Positions 1 through 6,431 of a DNA stretch of 14,594 nucleotides are shown piece after piece. Each line of letters begins with the position of its first letter. Position 1 is the stretch's first letter. Source of the DNA: Acidimicrobiia bacterium (GTDB taxonomy: Bacteria; Actinomycetota; Acidimicrobiia; Spongiisociales; SHLN01); contig SHLN01000040.1 of NCBI GenBank assembly GCA_004283105.1, positions 1 through 14,594 of the forward strand. The letters run 5' to 3'. The notes below the pieces were generated by a model. The model made no database searches. It was not told where the DNA came from and saw nothing but the letters and a program-made list of their open reading frames with translations. Position numbers and translations under genes: made by a program.

Positions 1-15
1 CATACACTTGGGGCC

Positions 16-1200
16 ATGGCTTCAGTAATCACCTCCATTGCCCGCACGCCCATCGGACGGTTCGGTGGGGGATTCAAGAACATGACCGCCGTCGATCTGG
101 GAGCAGTCGCCATTCGGGGGGCGCTCGAGCGGTCCGGCCTCGATCCGGGCAAGATCGATGAAGTCCTATTCGGGCACGTACTGCAAGCCGGTGCCGGTCA
201 GATCACCAGTCGCCAGGCCGCCGTCAAGGCAGGCATCCCGATGACGGTGCCCGCTACCACCATCAACAAGGTGTGCCTGTCGGGTCTCACCGCAATCGGC
301 ATGGCCGACCGCGACATCCGGCTCGGCGACGCGACGTTTGTCCTGGCCGGCGGGATGGAGTCGATGACCAATGCCCCGTACCTCCTCCCCAAGGGCCGCT
401 ACGGGTACGGGTACGGCTCGGGGACCATCGTCGACTCGATGGAACACGACGGCCTGTTTTGCGCCTTCGACCAGTGCACGATGGGATCGCAGTCGGACGG
501 GAATGCCGGCCGGCTCGGAATCGGCCGCGAAATCCAGGACGAATGGGCGGCGGCCAGTCATGTCCGGGCGGCCGCCGCGACCGACTCGGGGGTCTTCGCC
601 AACGAGATCGTGCCGGTGTCGGTGCCCCAGCGGCGCGGTGATCCGGTCGTCGTCGACCGTGACGAGGGCATCCGGCCCGATTCCACCCCCGAGTCGCTCG
701 GTGGGTTGCGGGCTGCCTTCTCAGCGGACGGGACCATCACCGCCGGCAACGCGTCCCAGATATCGGATGGCGCGGCCGCCCTCGTCGTGGCAGACGCGGC
801 GACTGCCGCGGCTGAAGGCCTCCCGACGGTGGCCGAGATCCTCTCGTACGGCCAGATCGGCGGAGTCGACGCCACGCTCCACGAACGGCCCGCCGAGGCC
901 CTCCGCGTTGCGCTGAAGAAAGCCGACCTGTCCCCGTCCGATCTCGACATCGTGGAGATCAACGAAGCCTTCAGCGGCGTATCGATCTGGTCGGCGCAGA
1001 TGCTGGACATCCCACACGAGAAGGTGAACGTGAACGGCGGAGCCGTGGCGCTCGGGCATCCGCTCGGGGCGACCGGCGCCCGGCTCATCGTCACGCTCGT
1101 CAACGCGCTCCGGCACCGGGGCGGCGGAATCGGCGGCGCCACCCTGTGCGGCGGCGGTGGCCAGGGCGACGCCCTGGTGGTCCGGGTACCTACCTCCTGA
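16..1200 (+). CDS. Thiolase (acetyl-CoA C-acetyltransferase family)
   Basis: A 394-residue protein, the usual full length of a thiolase. The family condenses two acyl-CoA molecules or cleaves 3-ketoacyl-CoA in the cytoplasm, in ketone/polyhydroxyalkanoate precursor supply or beta-oxidation. The N-terminus (SIARTPIGRFGG) is typical. The acyl-accepting nucleophile is Cys87 in NKVCLSG. NEAF (316-319), His348 in GHPLGATGARL and Cys378 in the C-terminal LCGGGGQGDA complete the active site, so the enzyme should be catalytically competent. The ATG at 16 fits the family N-terminus; only 15 bases of upstream sequence are visible, so the ribosome-binding site and any operon partner upstream cannot be judged. 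Biosynthetic versus degradative use cannot be decided from sequence. The gene is convergent with recR; the terminator at 1377-1416 probably serves it. Confidence 0.95.
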   Translation: MASVITSIARTPIGRFGGGFKNMTAVDLGAVAIRGALERSGLDPGKIDEVLFGHVLQAGAGQITSRQAAVKAGIPMTVPATTINKVCLSGLTAIGMADRDIRLGDATFVLAGGMESMTNAPYLLPKGRYGYGYGSGTIVDSMEHDGLFCAFDQCTMGSQSDGNAGRLGIGREIQDEWAAASHVRAAAATDSGVFANEIVPVSVPQRRGDPVVVDRDEGIRPDSTPESLGGLRAAFSADGTITAGNASQISDGAAALVVADAATAAAEGLPTVAEILSYGQIGGVDATLHERPAEALRVALKKADLSPSDLDIVEINEAFSGVSIWSAQMLDIPHEKVNVNGGAVALGHPLGATGARLIVTLVNALRHRGGGIGGATLCGGGGQGDALVVRVPTS

Positions 1201-1206
1201 CCGACG

Positions 1207-1238
1207 CTATGCGCGATGAGCGATGCGCTCTGCGCAGA
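1207..1238. repeat. GCGC/GATG low-complexity repeat, copy 1
   Basis: A short stretch just after the thiolase stop built from GCGCGATGAGCGATGCGC-like units and ending in TGCGCA. The same word family recurs at 1416-1448 and 2419-2460, always outside genes. It looks like a dispersed intergenic repeat; function unknown. Confidence 0.45.
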
Positions 1239-1281
1239 CACCGGCGGCTTCCCCCTTCGCCCGCTCCGAAGTGACTAGCTA

Positions 1282-1380
1282 CTAGGGAAGCCGATTCATT
1301 GCTTCCTTAGGAATTCCGACCACCGCCGATCCTTCTGGTGTTGACGGTTTCCTCAGCCTCAACGCCTCCTCAGCAGAAGG
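1282..1380 (+). other. Stem-loop region upstream of terminator (3' UTR or small RNA candidate)
   Basis: This part of the 254-bp gap between thiolase and recR contains no convincing gene but clear secondary structure. Arms 1282-1291 and 1301-1310 pair over 10 bp (one G-U) around a 9-base loop. Arms 1331-1344 and 1359-1380 pair as two 7-bp helices (CCTTCTG/CAGAAGG and GTGTTGA/TCAACGC) separated by an 8-base bulge. The last four bases of the second structure (1377-1380) are also the foot of the terminator stem that follows, so the two foldings partly compete. It may be a structured 3' UTR of the thiolase mRNA or an independent small RNA. I saw no SRP RNA, tRNA or tmRNA signature. Confidence 0.35.
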
Positions 1381-1416
1381 GGGGCCGGGTCCTCACAGCC
1401 GGCCCTCCTTTTGTTT
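1377..1416 (+). terminator. Intrinsic terminator downstream of thiolase
   Basis: Arms 1377-1388 and 1399-1410 pair over 12 bp (one G-U) around a 10-base loop, followed by TTTTGTTT. This is the strongest intrinsic terminator in the window. It fits + strand transcription from the thiolase side. On the - strand the hairpin is followed by a weaker T-run, so it may also serve recR, whose stop lies 39 bp away. Confidence 0.85.
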
Positions 1417-1448
1417 GCGCACTGCGCAAGGCGCACCGCGCAATGCGA
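1416..1448. repeat. GCGCAATG low-complexity repeat, copy 2
   Basis: The block contains TGCGCACTGCGCAAGGCGCA followed by CCGCGCAATGCG, ending just downstream of the recR stop codon. The TGCGCA/GCGCAATG words match copy 3 at 2419-2460. Confidence 0.5.
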
Positions 1449-1454
1449 CGAGTT

Positions 1455-2048
1455 CTAGAGCTCTTGCCGACCGACGAGGGCGCGGCCGAGGGTTACCTCG
1501 TCGGCATAGTCGAGGTCGCCTCCGACGGGGAGCCCGCTGGCGAGCCGGGTGACCTTGACTCCGAGCGGTTTGAGAACCCGGGCCACGTAGTAGGCGGTGG
1601 CGTCACCGTCGACCGTCGGGTTGGTGGCGGCAATGACCTCCTGCACGCCTTCTGGCTCGATCCGGGCCAGCAACTCGCGGAAGTGGAGCTGATCGGGTCC
1701 GATGCCGGCAATGGGCGAAATCGCCCCGCCGAGCACGTGGTAACGGCCGCCGAACTCGTGTGTGTTCTCCATGACCACGATGTCCTGCGCCCGCTCGACC
1801 ACGCAGAGAATGGCCGTATCCCGGCGGGTGTCGAGACAGATCGTGCACTCGGCGCCGGCGGCCACATTGAAGCAACGCGAGCAGAGCCGGATCTGCGTGC
1901 GCATGTCGAGGATGGCATTAGCCAGGCGTTCGGCGTCGACTTCATCGGCGTTGAGGACGTGGAACGCTAATCGCTGGGCGCTCTTGCGGCCGATGCCGGG
2001 AAGACGGGCGAGCTCATCGATGAGCCGCTGGACCGGCGGTTCAAACAT
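1455..2048 (-). CDS. recR: Recombination mediator RecR
   Basis: A 197-residue protein, the normal RecR length. RecR works with RecF/RecO to load RecA onto single-stranded DNA gaps, forming a ring clamp around DNA. Domains in order: helix-hairpin-helix (LPGIGRKSAQRLAFHVL, about 16-32), a four-cysteine zinc finger (Cys56, Cys59, Cys68, Cys71), and a TOPRIM domain from about 79 with Glu85, the HEFGGRYHVLGG stretch and the acidic DGD at 147-149 (NPTVDGDATA). The C-terminal LASGLPVGGDLDYAD motif is the RecR signature. The ATG lies 2 bases after the ybaB stop codon, so the two genes are almost certainly co-transcribed and translationally coupled. dnaX-ybaB-recR order is widely conserved in bacteria. 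Confidence 0.98.
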   Translation of the reverse strand: MFEPPVQRLIDELARLPGIGRKSAQRLAFHVLNADEVDAERLANAILDMRTQIRLCSRCFNVAAGAECTICLDTRRDTAILCVVERAQDIVVMENTHEFGGRYHVLGGAISPIAGIGPDQLHFRELLARIEPEGVQEVIAATNPTVDGDATAYYVARVLKPLGVKVTRLASGLPVGGDLDYADEVTLGRALVGRQEL

Positions 2049-2050
2049 GA

Positions 2051-2392
2051 CTACCCGAGGAGTCCGCCCAGGCCGAGGCCCTCGAGGTCGATCCCTCCGG
2101 CGGCTTCGTTGATGCCTCCGGCGAGCGCCTCCTGGGCTGCCTGCTGTGCCTGATTGAGGGCGGCAACGACGAGGTCACCAACCAGTTCGGGGTCGTCGGG
2201 GTCGAGGACCGACGGATCGAACGTCACCGACACCACATCGCCCGAGCCCTTGACGACGGCCTTGACCATTCCACCGCCCGACGTCCCTTCGAAGGTCTGG
2301 TCGGCGGCTGCCTCCTGAGCCTCTTGCATCTTGGCCTGCATGGCGGAGGCCTGCTCGAGCAGTTTCTGCATGTCTTTCGGTAAACGTCCCAT
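2051..2392 (-). CDS. ybaB: YbaB/EbfC family nucleoid-associated protein
   Basis: A 113-residue small DNA-binding protein of the YbaB/EbfC family, which acts as a homodimeric nucleoid-associated protein. The N-terminal helix is rich in Gln/Met/Ala (MQKLLEQASAMQAKMQEAQ), followed by the family core VVKGSGDVVSVTFDP at about 47-61 and a helix with LVGDLVVAALNQA. The tail is glycine-rich (GLGLGGLLG). The reading frame stays open upstream to 2518, but that extension only translates the GCGCAATG repeat and is unlike YbaB. I therefore start at the ATG ending at 2392, which gives the family length. No strong Shine-Dalgarno is visible there; a second in-frame ATG 7 codons later is possible. recR follows after 2 bases. 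Confidence 0.93.
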   Translation of the reverse strand: MGRLPKDMQKLLEQASAMQAKMQEAQEAAADQTFEGTSGGGMVKAVVKGSGDVVSVTFDPSVLDPDDPELVGDLVVAALNQAQQAAQEALAGGINEAAGGIDLEGLGLGGLLG

Positions 2393-2418
2393 GCGGCGAG
2401 AGTAGCGCAGAACGGCAA

Positions 2419-2460
2419 CGAGCAATGCGCAATGAGCGGTGCGCAATGCGCAAGATTGCG
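2419..2460. repeat. GCGCAATG low-complexity repeat, copy 3
   Basis: A run of overlapping GCAATGCGCAATGAGC and TGCGCAATGCGCA units immediately upstream of ybaB. It gives spurious open frames on the - strand with an Ala-His-Cys-Ala-Leu-Arg flavour. It is the longest of the three related blocks and lies where a ybaB promoter could be. Confidence 0.55.
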
Positions 2461-2595
2461 GGCACCTTTCCAACGACTCGAAGGTGCCCACGAGGTCCTC
2501 TGATGAAGGCATCGCCACAAGGTTGATTGCTTCGTTCAGCGGTCGACGGCACGCTCTTCGTCGTCACGCTGTTGGTGAGAACCACCCTCCCCGTA

Positions 2596-2738
2596 CCCCT
2601 CCCGTTCGCTTCGCTCTGCGGGAGGGGACAAGCAACCCGAAGCCAACCCAGCAAGGCCGAGCCAAGGGCCTGGCGGTGCGAAGCACCGCCTCAGCAACCC
2701 GAAGGGTTGCCGTTCTCCTCAGGAACTCGAAGAGTTCC
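2596..2738. repeat. Cluster of four hairpins between dnaX and ybaB
   Basis: Within the 326-bp gap 2393-2718 and running into the dnaX 3' end are four perfect inverted repeats. They are 2596-2604/2619-2627 (9 bp, 14-base loop), 2672-2679/2683-2690 (8 bp), 2694-2700/2704-2710 (7 bp) and 2722-2728/2732-2738 (7 bp). The last three all have a GAA triloop on the + strand (TTC on the - strand), and the first of these contains GCGAAGC. The word AGCAACCCGAAG occurs twice (2631-2642, 2693-2704). The last hairpin covers the final dnaX codons. No T-run follows on the - strand, so these are not classical terminators; they resemble a REP-like or mobile intergenic repeat. Confidence 0.7.
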
Positions 2739-4533
2739 CGTCGTCTACGACTTCTCCTCCGAGGAGGTCTTCGACGAGCTTGGTTGGGTCGATGCCTCCC
2801 TCGGCTTCGCCGACGAGATCACCGGGTGCCGGTGCACGGGGTGGGCTCTCTGGAAGGGGATTTTGGACGCCGCTCGACTTGCCGCCCGACTCGGGTCCGG
2901 CCTCGTAGATCACCCTGACACGTCCTCCGAGCAAGTCGGAGGCGGCCATCTCAACCACTTCTCGAAGCGCCTGGTCCTCCTTGAGCGACTCGAGGTGGAA
3001 CGTCAGGTGGGCGGGGACGTGCAGGAATAGCTTGTTCCCCTCGACAGATCCCGGTGCCGCCTCCTTGAGGAGTGCATACCGGCGAGGGCCGACCGCTTCA
3101 CGAACCTTGCCGATCAGGGCGGGCCATACCGACTGCACGGCCTGCATAGAGAGATCGGCATCGGGCATCTCGTCCTTCATCGGGGCGGCCGGGGCCGCCA
3201 CCTCGGGCTCGGCCACCGGTGGCTTCTCGAAGGGAGCATCGGCCGGTTTCGGAGCCGCCGGTTTGGGAGTCGCCGGCTTTGCCTCCGGAACGGGCGCTGC
3301 CACCGCCGAAGTCGGCTGGGCGGCCGAAGCCGGCTGGCCGGCCGGAGCCGTCCCTCCCTCGCGCCGCAGCCGGCCTTCGATGCGGTCGAGGCGTGCCGCC
3401 AGCGAGACCGGATCGACGGCGGTGTCGTGCCGGGTGAGGCGAATCACCGACAACTCCACCACGAGCCGCTCTTCGCGGCCTTCCCGCAATTGGATGAGAG
3501 CCCCGGAAAGCTGGTCGATGGCCTGGATGACGTCGGCGGCCGGCATTACCCGGGCAGTGGTCCGCCATCGCTCGATCCGGTCGGCAGATTCGTCGACGAT
3601 CTCCTCGAGATTGGGTGCGTAGTGGGCCAGGAACACACCCCGGTAATAGGCGAGCGCATCGGCAACGAACCGGCGCAAGTCTGAGCCGCGAGCGGCGATT
3701 TCGGCCACCAGCTCCAATCCGGCCCTGGCATCCTGGCCGACGATGGCTTCGGAGAGCCGCTCGAATGCTTCGGCGCCGACCAGGCCGAGCGCGGCAGACA
3801 CGCCTTCGGAGTCGACCGTCCCTGAACCGAGGGCCGCCACCTGCTCGAGCAACCCCATCCCATCTCGCACCGAACCCCGGGCGTGATGGGAGATGGCGGT
3901 CAGGCCATCGGGGGCCGCAGTGAACCCCTCCCGTTCGGCGATGGTTGCCAGATAGTCGCCGAGCGTCTCGACACCAATGGGGTGGAAGTCGAAGCGCTGG
4001 CTGCGGGAACGCACCGTGTCGAGCAGCTTGTACGGCTCGGTTGTGGCCAGGACGAAGTGGACGTGTTCCGGTGGCTCTTCCAACGTCTTGAGCAGGGCAT
4101 TCGAGGCGGCCCGTGACAGCATGTGCGCCTCATCGAGGATGTACACGCGGCGTGCCCCGGACACCGACGCCACCGTACCGACGTTGACCCGGATCTCCCG
4201 GATGTCCTCAACCTTGTTGTGACTGGCCGCATCGAGCTCGATCACATCGAGGGAGGATCCTTCGGTGATGCCAAGGCATGAGGAGCATTTGTTGCACGGC
4301 TCGCCGTCGGCGCCGCGATCCATGCAGTTGAGGGACTTGGCGAGCACCCGGGCCGTTGTCGTCTTGCCGGTGCCGCGCGGGCCGGCGAACAGGTAGGCGT
4401 GGCTGACCTTCTCTTCCACCACCTCGCGCCGCAGGGTCGAGGTGACGTGATCCTGACCCACGATCTCACCGAACGACTGCGGACGGTATTTCCGATAGAG
4501 AGCCTGGTATTCCACCGGAGGATGGTACCCCAT
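2719..4533 (-). CDS. dnaX: DNA polymerase III subunit gamma/tau
   Basis: A clamp-loader ATPase that loads the beta sliding clamp and, through the tau C-terminus, tethers polymerase at the fork. Numbered from the chosen ATG (604 residues): LYRKYRPQSF near the N-terminus, Walker A GPRGTGKT at 51-58, zinc-binding Cys70/80/83/86, DEAH box 134-137, LEEPPEH 151-157, ATTEP 163-167 and SRSQRFDF 176-183. An Ala/Pro-rich linker follows the clamp-loader body and leads to a C-terminal tau-type domain. The frame stays open to 4695, but the extra 54 residues run into the palindrome and RNA-like region and precede the universal start of the family, so I start at 4533. No strong Shine-Dalgarno is seen. I see no slippery frameshift heptamer. 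The last codons (NSSSS) lie in a hairpin of the repeat cluster. Confidence 0.97.
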   Translation of the reverse strand: MGYHPPVEYQALYRKYRPQSFGEIVGQDHVTSTLRREVVEEKVSHAYLFAGPRGTGKTTTARVLAKSLNCMDRGADGEPCNKCSSCLGITEGSSLDVIELDAASHNKVEDIREIRVNVGTVASVSGARRVYILDEAHMLSRAASNALLKTLEEPPEHVHFVLATTEPYKLLDTVRSRSQRFDFHPIGVETLGDYLATIAEREGFTAAPDGLTAISHHARGSVRDGMGLLEQVAALGSGTVDSEGVSAALGLVGAEAFERLSEAIVGQDARAGLELVAEIAARGSDLRRFVADALAYYRGVFLAHYAPNLEEIVDESADRIERWRTTARVMPAADVIQAIDQLSGALIQLREGREERLVVELSVIRLTRHDTAVDPVSLAARLDRIEGRLRREGGTAPAGQPASAAQPTSAVAAPVPEAKPATPKPAAPKPADAPFEKPPVAEPEVAAPAAPMKDEMPDADLSMQAVQSVWPALIGKVREAVGPRRYALLKEAAPGSVEGNKLFLHVPAHLTFHLESLKEDQALREVVEMAASDLLGGRVRVIYEAGPESGGKSSGVQNPLPESPPRAPAPGDLVGEAEGGIDPTKLVEDLLGGEVVDDGNSSSS

Positions 4534-4610
4534 GGCGAAGGAGCCCCAGCGAGCGCCTGATATGGGACTTTTGGCCCTAAGCGACGCATCGTCGATCGCC
4601 GAAACTCCCA

Positions 4611-4626
4611 CGTGAAAGGTTTCACG
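4611..4626. promoter_or_regulatory. Palindrome upstream of dnaX
   Basis: CGTGAAA-GG-TTTCACG is a perfect 7-bp inverted repeat with a 2-base centre, 78 bp upstream of the dnaX start and immediately before the candidate RNA on the + strand. It could be an operator for either direction. No regulator is identified. Confidence 0.4.
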
Positions 4627-4629
4627 AGA

Positions 4630-4783
4630 GCTAGGTGTGACACCTTGGGCCTGTGTCCTTACCCGGGATCGCAGTGCCGTAAGCCTCAGTAACACAGATT
4701 GGACGTCTGAAACTGAAGATCCCCATCCTCACCTAGCGAGGTTATTAGGGAAAGAGACGGGGGCGGCCCAGCCGCCCTCGTTT
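4630..4783 (+). ncRNA. Candidate structured small RNA with intrinsic terminator
   Basis: The 296-bp gap between divergent dnaX and the rhomboid gene has no gene but a nested fold. GCTAGGTG (4630-4637) pairs with CACCTAGC (4730-4737), enclosing CTGTGT (4651-4656)/ACACAG (4692-4697) and CTTAC (4658-4662)/GTAAG (4679-4683). At 4756-4767/4771-4782 a 12-bp GC-rich hairpin with a CCA loop ends in TCGTTT, a terminator for + strand transcription. Since no + strand gene lies upstream, the terminator implies its own transcript. SRP RNA is often encoded near dnaX, but the SRP GGAAGG-AGCAG core is absent; 6S RNA is possible but not demonstrable by eye. Ends are approximate and no promoter is assigned. 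Confidence 0.4.
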
Positions 4784-4816
4784 CACGTCCAGGGAACGAT
4801 CTTGCTCAGAACCCGG

Positions 4817-4822
4817 TTATAT
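4817..4822 (+). promoter_or_regulatory. Possible -10 box for a leaderless rhomboid mRNA
   Basis: TTATAT ends 7 bases before the ATG at 4830, the distance expected between a -10 hexamer and a start site lying at the initiation codon. Leaderless mRNAs are common in actinobacteria. No convincing -35 element is visible. Confidence 0.3.
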
Positions 4823-4829
4823 GGGAGCC

Positions 4830-5648
4830 ATGGAACAAACCCCAGTAGAACCAACTTGTTACCGCCATCCAGGTCGCGTCACCTATCTGTCGTGCTCGGA
4901 CTGCGGCAAATCCATCTGTGCCGACTGCTCCATCGACACCCCGGTCGGCCAGAAGTGCCCGGACTGCGCCAAATCTCGCGGCAAGGCCACCGTCATCACC
5001 GGTCGCGACTTGCGGAGCCGCAGCACCTCCATCCCCCCGGTCACGATGTTCTTGCTCGCCAGCTCCGTCGTCGTCTACATCCTCGGAGCCCTCAGCGGTG
5101 AGTTGAACAACAGCCTGTTCCGCAACTTCGCGCTTCTGTCCGGGGCCGTTTCGGACGGGGAGTGGTGGCGGCTCGTCACCTCGGCGTTCCTGCACTCCGG
5201 CACCATGCACATTCTCTTCAACATGTACGCCCTCTACCTGCTCGGGCCCGGCATCGAACGACAGGTGGGATCACGTTCCTTTGCCGGCCTCTACCTTGCC
5301 TCTGCCCTGCTCGGCAGCGTCGCCTTCACCGCCTTCAACAGCGGTCCGGCCGTCGGTGCGTCGGGTGCCGTCTTCGGATTGTTCGGTGCCTGGCTCGCCT
5401 CGGCCTGGAAAGGGCGCAACACCGCCGCCGGCCGAGCTCAACTGCGAAGCATCGGCGTCATCGTCGGTATCAACCTGCTCCTCCCGCTGGCGGTGCCCCG
5501 CATCGCCTGGGAGGCACATGTCGGCGGGCTCATCGCCGGCTTCCTCATTGCCTTCCTATGGACCCAGGTCGCCCGCGATGAGCGCACCCGCAGTGGCATC
5601 GCCTTCGGCGTTGCCGCCGTCGCCCTGGTTCTCGGCATCCTCGTCTGA
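4830..5648 (+). CDS. Rhomboid family intramembrane serine protease with N-terminal B-box zinc finger
   Basis: An integral-membrane protease expected to cut transmembrane substrates. Numbers are from the in-frame ATG at 4821, three codons upstream of the start I use. The N-terminal region carries paired Cys/His ligands (Cys13, His16, Cys25, Cys28, Cys33, Cys36, Cys46, Cys49), a B-box-type zinc site. After a basic stretch come hydrophobic segments from about 72. The rhomboid hallmarks are present: HxxxN (His130-Asn134 in HILFNMY), the GASG box with catalytic Ser181, and catalytic His233 in WEAHVGGLIAG; the protein should be active. Six to seven membrane segments are apparent. Start choice between 4821 and 4830 is uncertain: GGGAG sits only two bases from 4830, while TTATAT supports a leaderless start there. 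The dodecin gene follows after 39 bp and may share its transcript. Confidence 0.93.
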   Translation: MEQTPVEPTCYRHPGRVTYLSCSDCGKSICADCSIDTPVGQKCPDCAKSRGKATVITGRDLRSRSTSIPPVTMFLLASSVVVYILGALSGELNNSLFRNFALLSGAVSDGEWWRLVTSAFLHSGTMHILFNMYALYLLGPGIERQVGSRSFAGLYLASALLGSVAFTAFNSGPAVGASGAVFGLFGAWLASAWKGRNTAAGRAQLRSIGVIVGINLLLPLAVPRIAWEAHVGGLIAGFLIAFLWTQVARDERTRSGIAFGVAAVALVLGILV

Positions 5649-5687
5649 CGGAGCTAGCTTTCGGGCTTCCAAATCGAAGGAGAACAC

Positions 5688-5906
5688 ATGAGCGACTACA
5701 TCGCTAAGGGCGCCATCAAGGTCATCGAAGTCATCGGGGTCTCGGATGCCAGTTGGGAAGACGCCGTCGGCCAGGCCGTAGCCAAGGCCTCGGAGAGCGT
5801 CAAGGGCATCACCGGCGTCGAAGTCGTCGCCCAGACCGCCCGGGTCACAGACGGCAAGGTCGTCCAGTACAACGCCACCGTCAAGCTGGCCTTCGTCGTC
5901 GCCTAA
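5688..5906 (+). CDS. Dodecin family protein
   Basis: A 72-residue protein of the dodecin family, small proteins that assemble into hollow dodecamers, in characterised members storing or buffering flavins in the cytoplasm. The beta-alpha-beta-beta pattern is visible: strand KVIEVIGVS (11-19), helix from SWEDAVGQAVAKASESV, then strands VEVVAQTARV and VVQYNATVKLAFVV. A good Shine-Dalgarno (AAGGAGA) precedes the ATG. In classical flavin-binding dodecins a Trp before the second strand (W-x-E-V) stacks on the isoalloxazine; here the equivalent segment reads GITGVEVV with Gly43, and the only Trp is Trp23 in the helix start. Ligand binding is therefore uncertain. An intrinsic terminator follows directly. 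Confidence 0.9.
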   Translation: MSDYIAKGAIKVIEVIGVSDASWEDAVGQAVAKASESVKGITGVEVVAQTARVTDGKVVQYNATVKLAFVVA

Positions 5907-5925
5907 GCACCCCGACCCATCTCTG

Positions 5926-5960
5926 AAGCGGCCTCCCTTCTCGGGGGGCCGCTTTCTTCT
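5926..5960 (+). terminator. Intrinsic terminator after dodecin
   Basis: Arms 5926-5937 and 5943-5954 pair over 12 bp (one G-U) around TTCTC, followed by TTCTTCT. It ends the rhomboid/dodecin transcript and separates it from the sigma-factor operon, whose promoter element begins 12 bp later. Confidence 0.85.
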
Positions 5961-5971
5961 AGGTGATTCCA

Positions 5972-6002
5972 TGTCACCCGAGCCGCTGCCTCGTCCGTCT
6001 GT
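5972..6002 (+). promoter_or_regulatory. Putative ECF sigma promoter of the sigma/anti-sigma operon
   Basis: TGTCACCCG (5972-5980), 15 bases, then CGTCTGT (5996-6002), ending 30 bp before the ATG of the first gene of the operon. The same two words with the same 15-base spacer occur at 7736-7766 upstream of the next operon. TGTCAC-type -35 and CGTC-type -10 elements are known for ECF sigma factors (ECF41 is one example), and an ECF-type sigma is encoded here, so autoregulation is the simplest reading. The assignment is inference from pattern, spacing and context. Confidence 0.65.
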
Positions 6003-6032
6003 AAGGATGAGGACGCAAAAGGGGAGTTGCAT

Positions 6033-6431
6033 ATGGATTGGTGGATTCTCGAGCTGATCGTGACCCTGGCACTGGTGGCGATCTTGTTGGTACTTGGGCC
6101 GGTGATCAAACGATTCGGCAAGAGCTATGCCGCCGACATCTTCCGATCCAACCCCCGGACCGGCAAGAGCTACCTGGTGCTCATGGATGTTGCCTACTAC
6201 CTGATCTTCGTGGCCTTCATCTTGTTCACGATCAGCTTTGAGCGCGACACGGGCTGGACCCAGCACGTCGGCGCAGATCAATTGGAGAGCTCGACCGTGC
6301 GGCTCGGCGGCATGCTGTTGCTCATGGGAATCCTGCATGGGCTAAACGTGATCAGCCTTCCCATCATCGGCCGGCTGCTTGGTTTGGGACGGGCTCTCGA
6401 CGAGGACACACCGAAGCCAAAGGCGGCCTGA
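6033..6431 (+). CDS. Small membrane protein, paralog of the downstream anti-sigma membrane domain
   Basis: A 132-residue hydrophobic protein of a family I do not recognise. Start ATG at 6033 with an AGGGGAG Shine-Dalgarno at good spacing; a TTG two codons upstream is less likely. Three membrane segments are apparent: 4-25, 48-68 and 92-115, with a basic cytoplasmic-type loop (KRFGKSY) and a DIFRSN motif between the first two. The whole length aligns with residues 74-190 of the third gene of this operon: shared WWxLEL, VLGPxIxRFG, FRSN, DxAYYLxFxAFILxTxSF and MGILHxL motifs, about half the positions identical by hand alignment. It contains no cysteine, so a thiol sensor is unlikely. It is the first gene after the putative ECF promoter. 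A sensory or accessory partner of the anti-sigma factor is my inference. Confidence 0.85.
   Translation: MDWWILELIVTLALVAILLVLGPVIKRFGKSYAADIFRSNPRTGKSYLVLMDVAYYLIFVAFILFTISFERDTGWTQHVGADQLESSTVRLGGMLLLMGILHGLNVISLPIIGRLLGLGRALDEDTPKPKAA

Noticed and set aside
558..1241. 227-codon - strand frame opposite the thiolase
   Set aside because: Ser/Pro/Arg-rich shadow of the thiolase frame.
1338..1970. 210-codon + strand frame opposite recR
   Set aside because: Antisense to recR, starts inside the terminator region, no domain signature.
2393..2518. N-terminal extension of YbaB
   Set aside because: It translates the GCGCAATG repeat and makes the protein longer than the family; the ATG at 2392 is preferred.
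2590..2740. CRISPR array
   Set aside because: The hairpins have different stems and irregular spacing, with no constant direct repeat and no cas genes.
4630..4650. TGTCACACC on the - strand as an ECF promoter for dnaX
   Set aside because: No CGTC-type element at the required spacing; the word is explained by the GGTG-TGA-CACC hairpin.
4534..4695. 54-residue N-terminal extension of DnaX
   Set aside because: It covers the palindrome and part of the candidate RNA and precedes the conserved LYRKYRP start of the family.
4630..4783. SRP RNA (ffs) or a tRNA next to dnaX
   Set aside because: The SRP GGAAGG/AGCAG core and any tRNA T-loop are missing, so only an unnamed RNA candidate is reported.
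5556..6338. 260-codon open frame on the - strand across dodecin, terminator and membrane-protein gene
   Set aside because: It is antisense to three supported features and crosses a terminator and promoter; acidic low-complexity translation with no motif.
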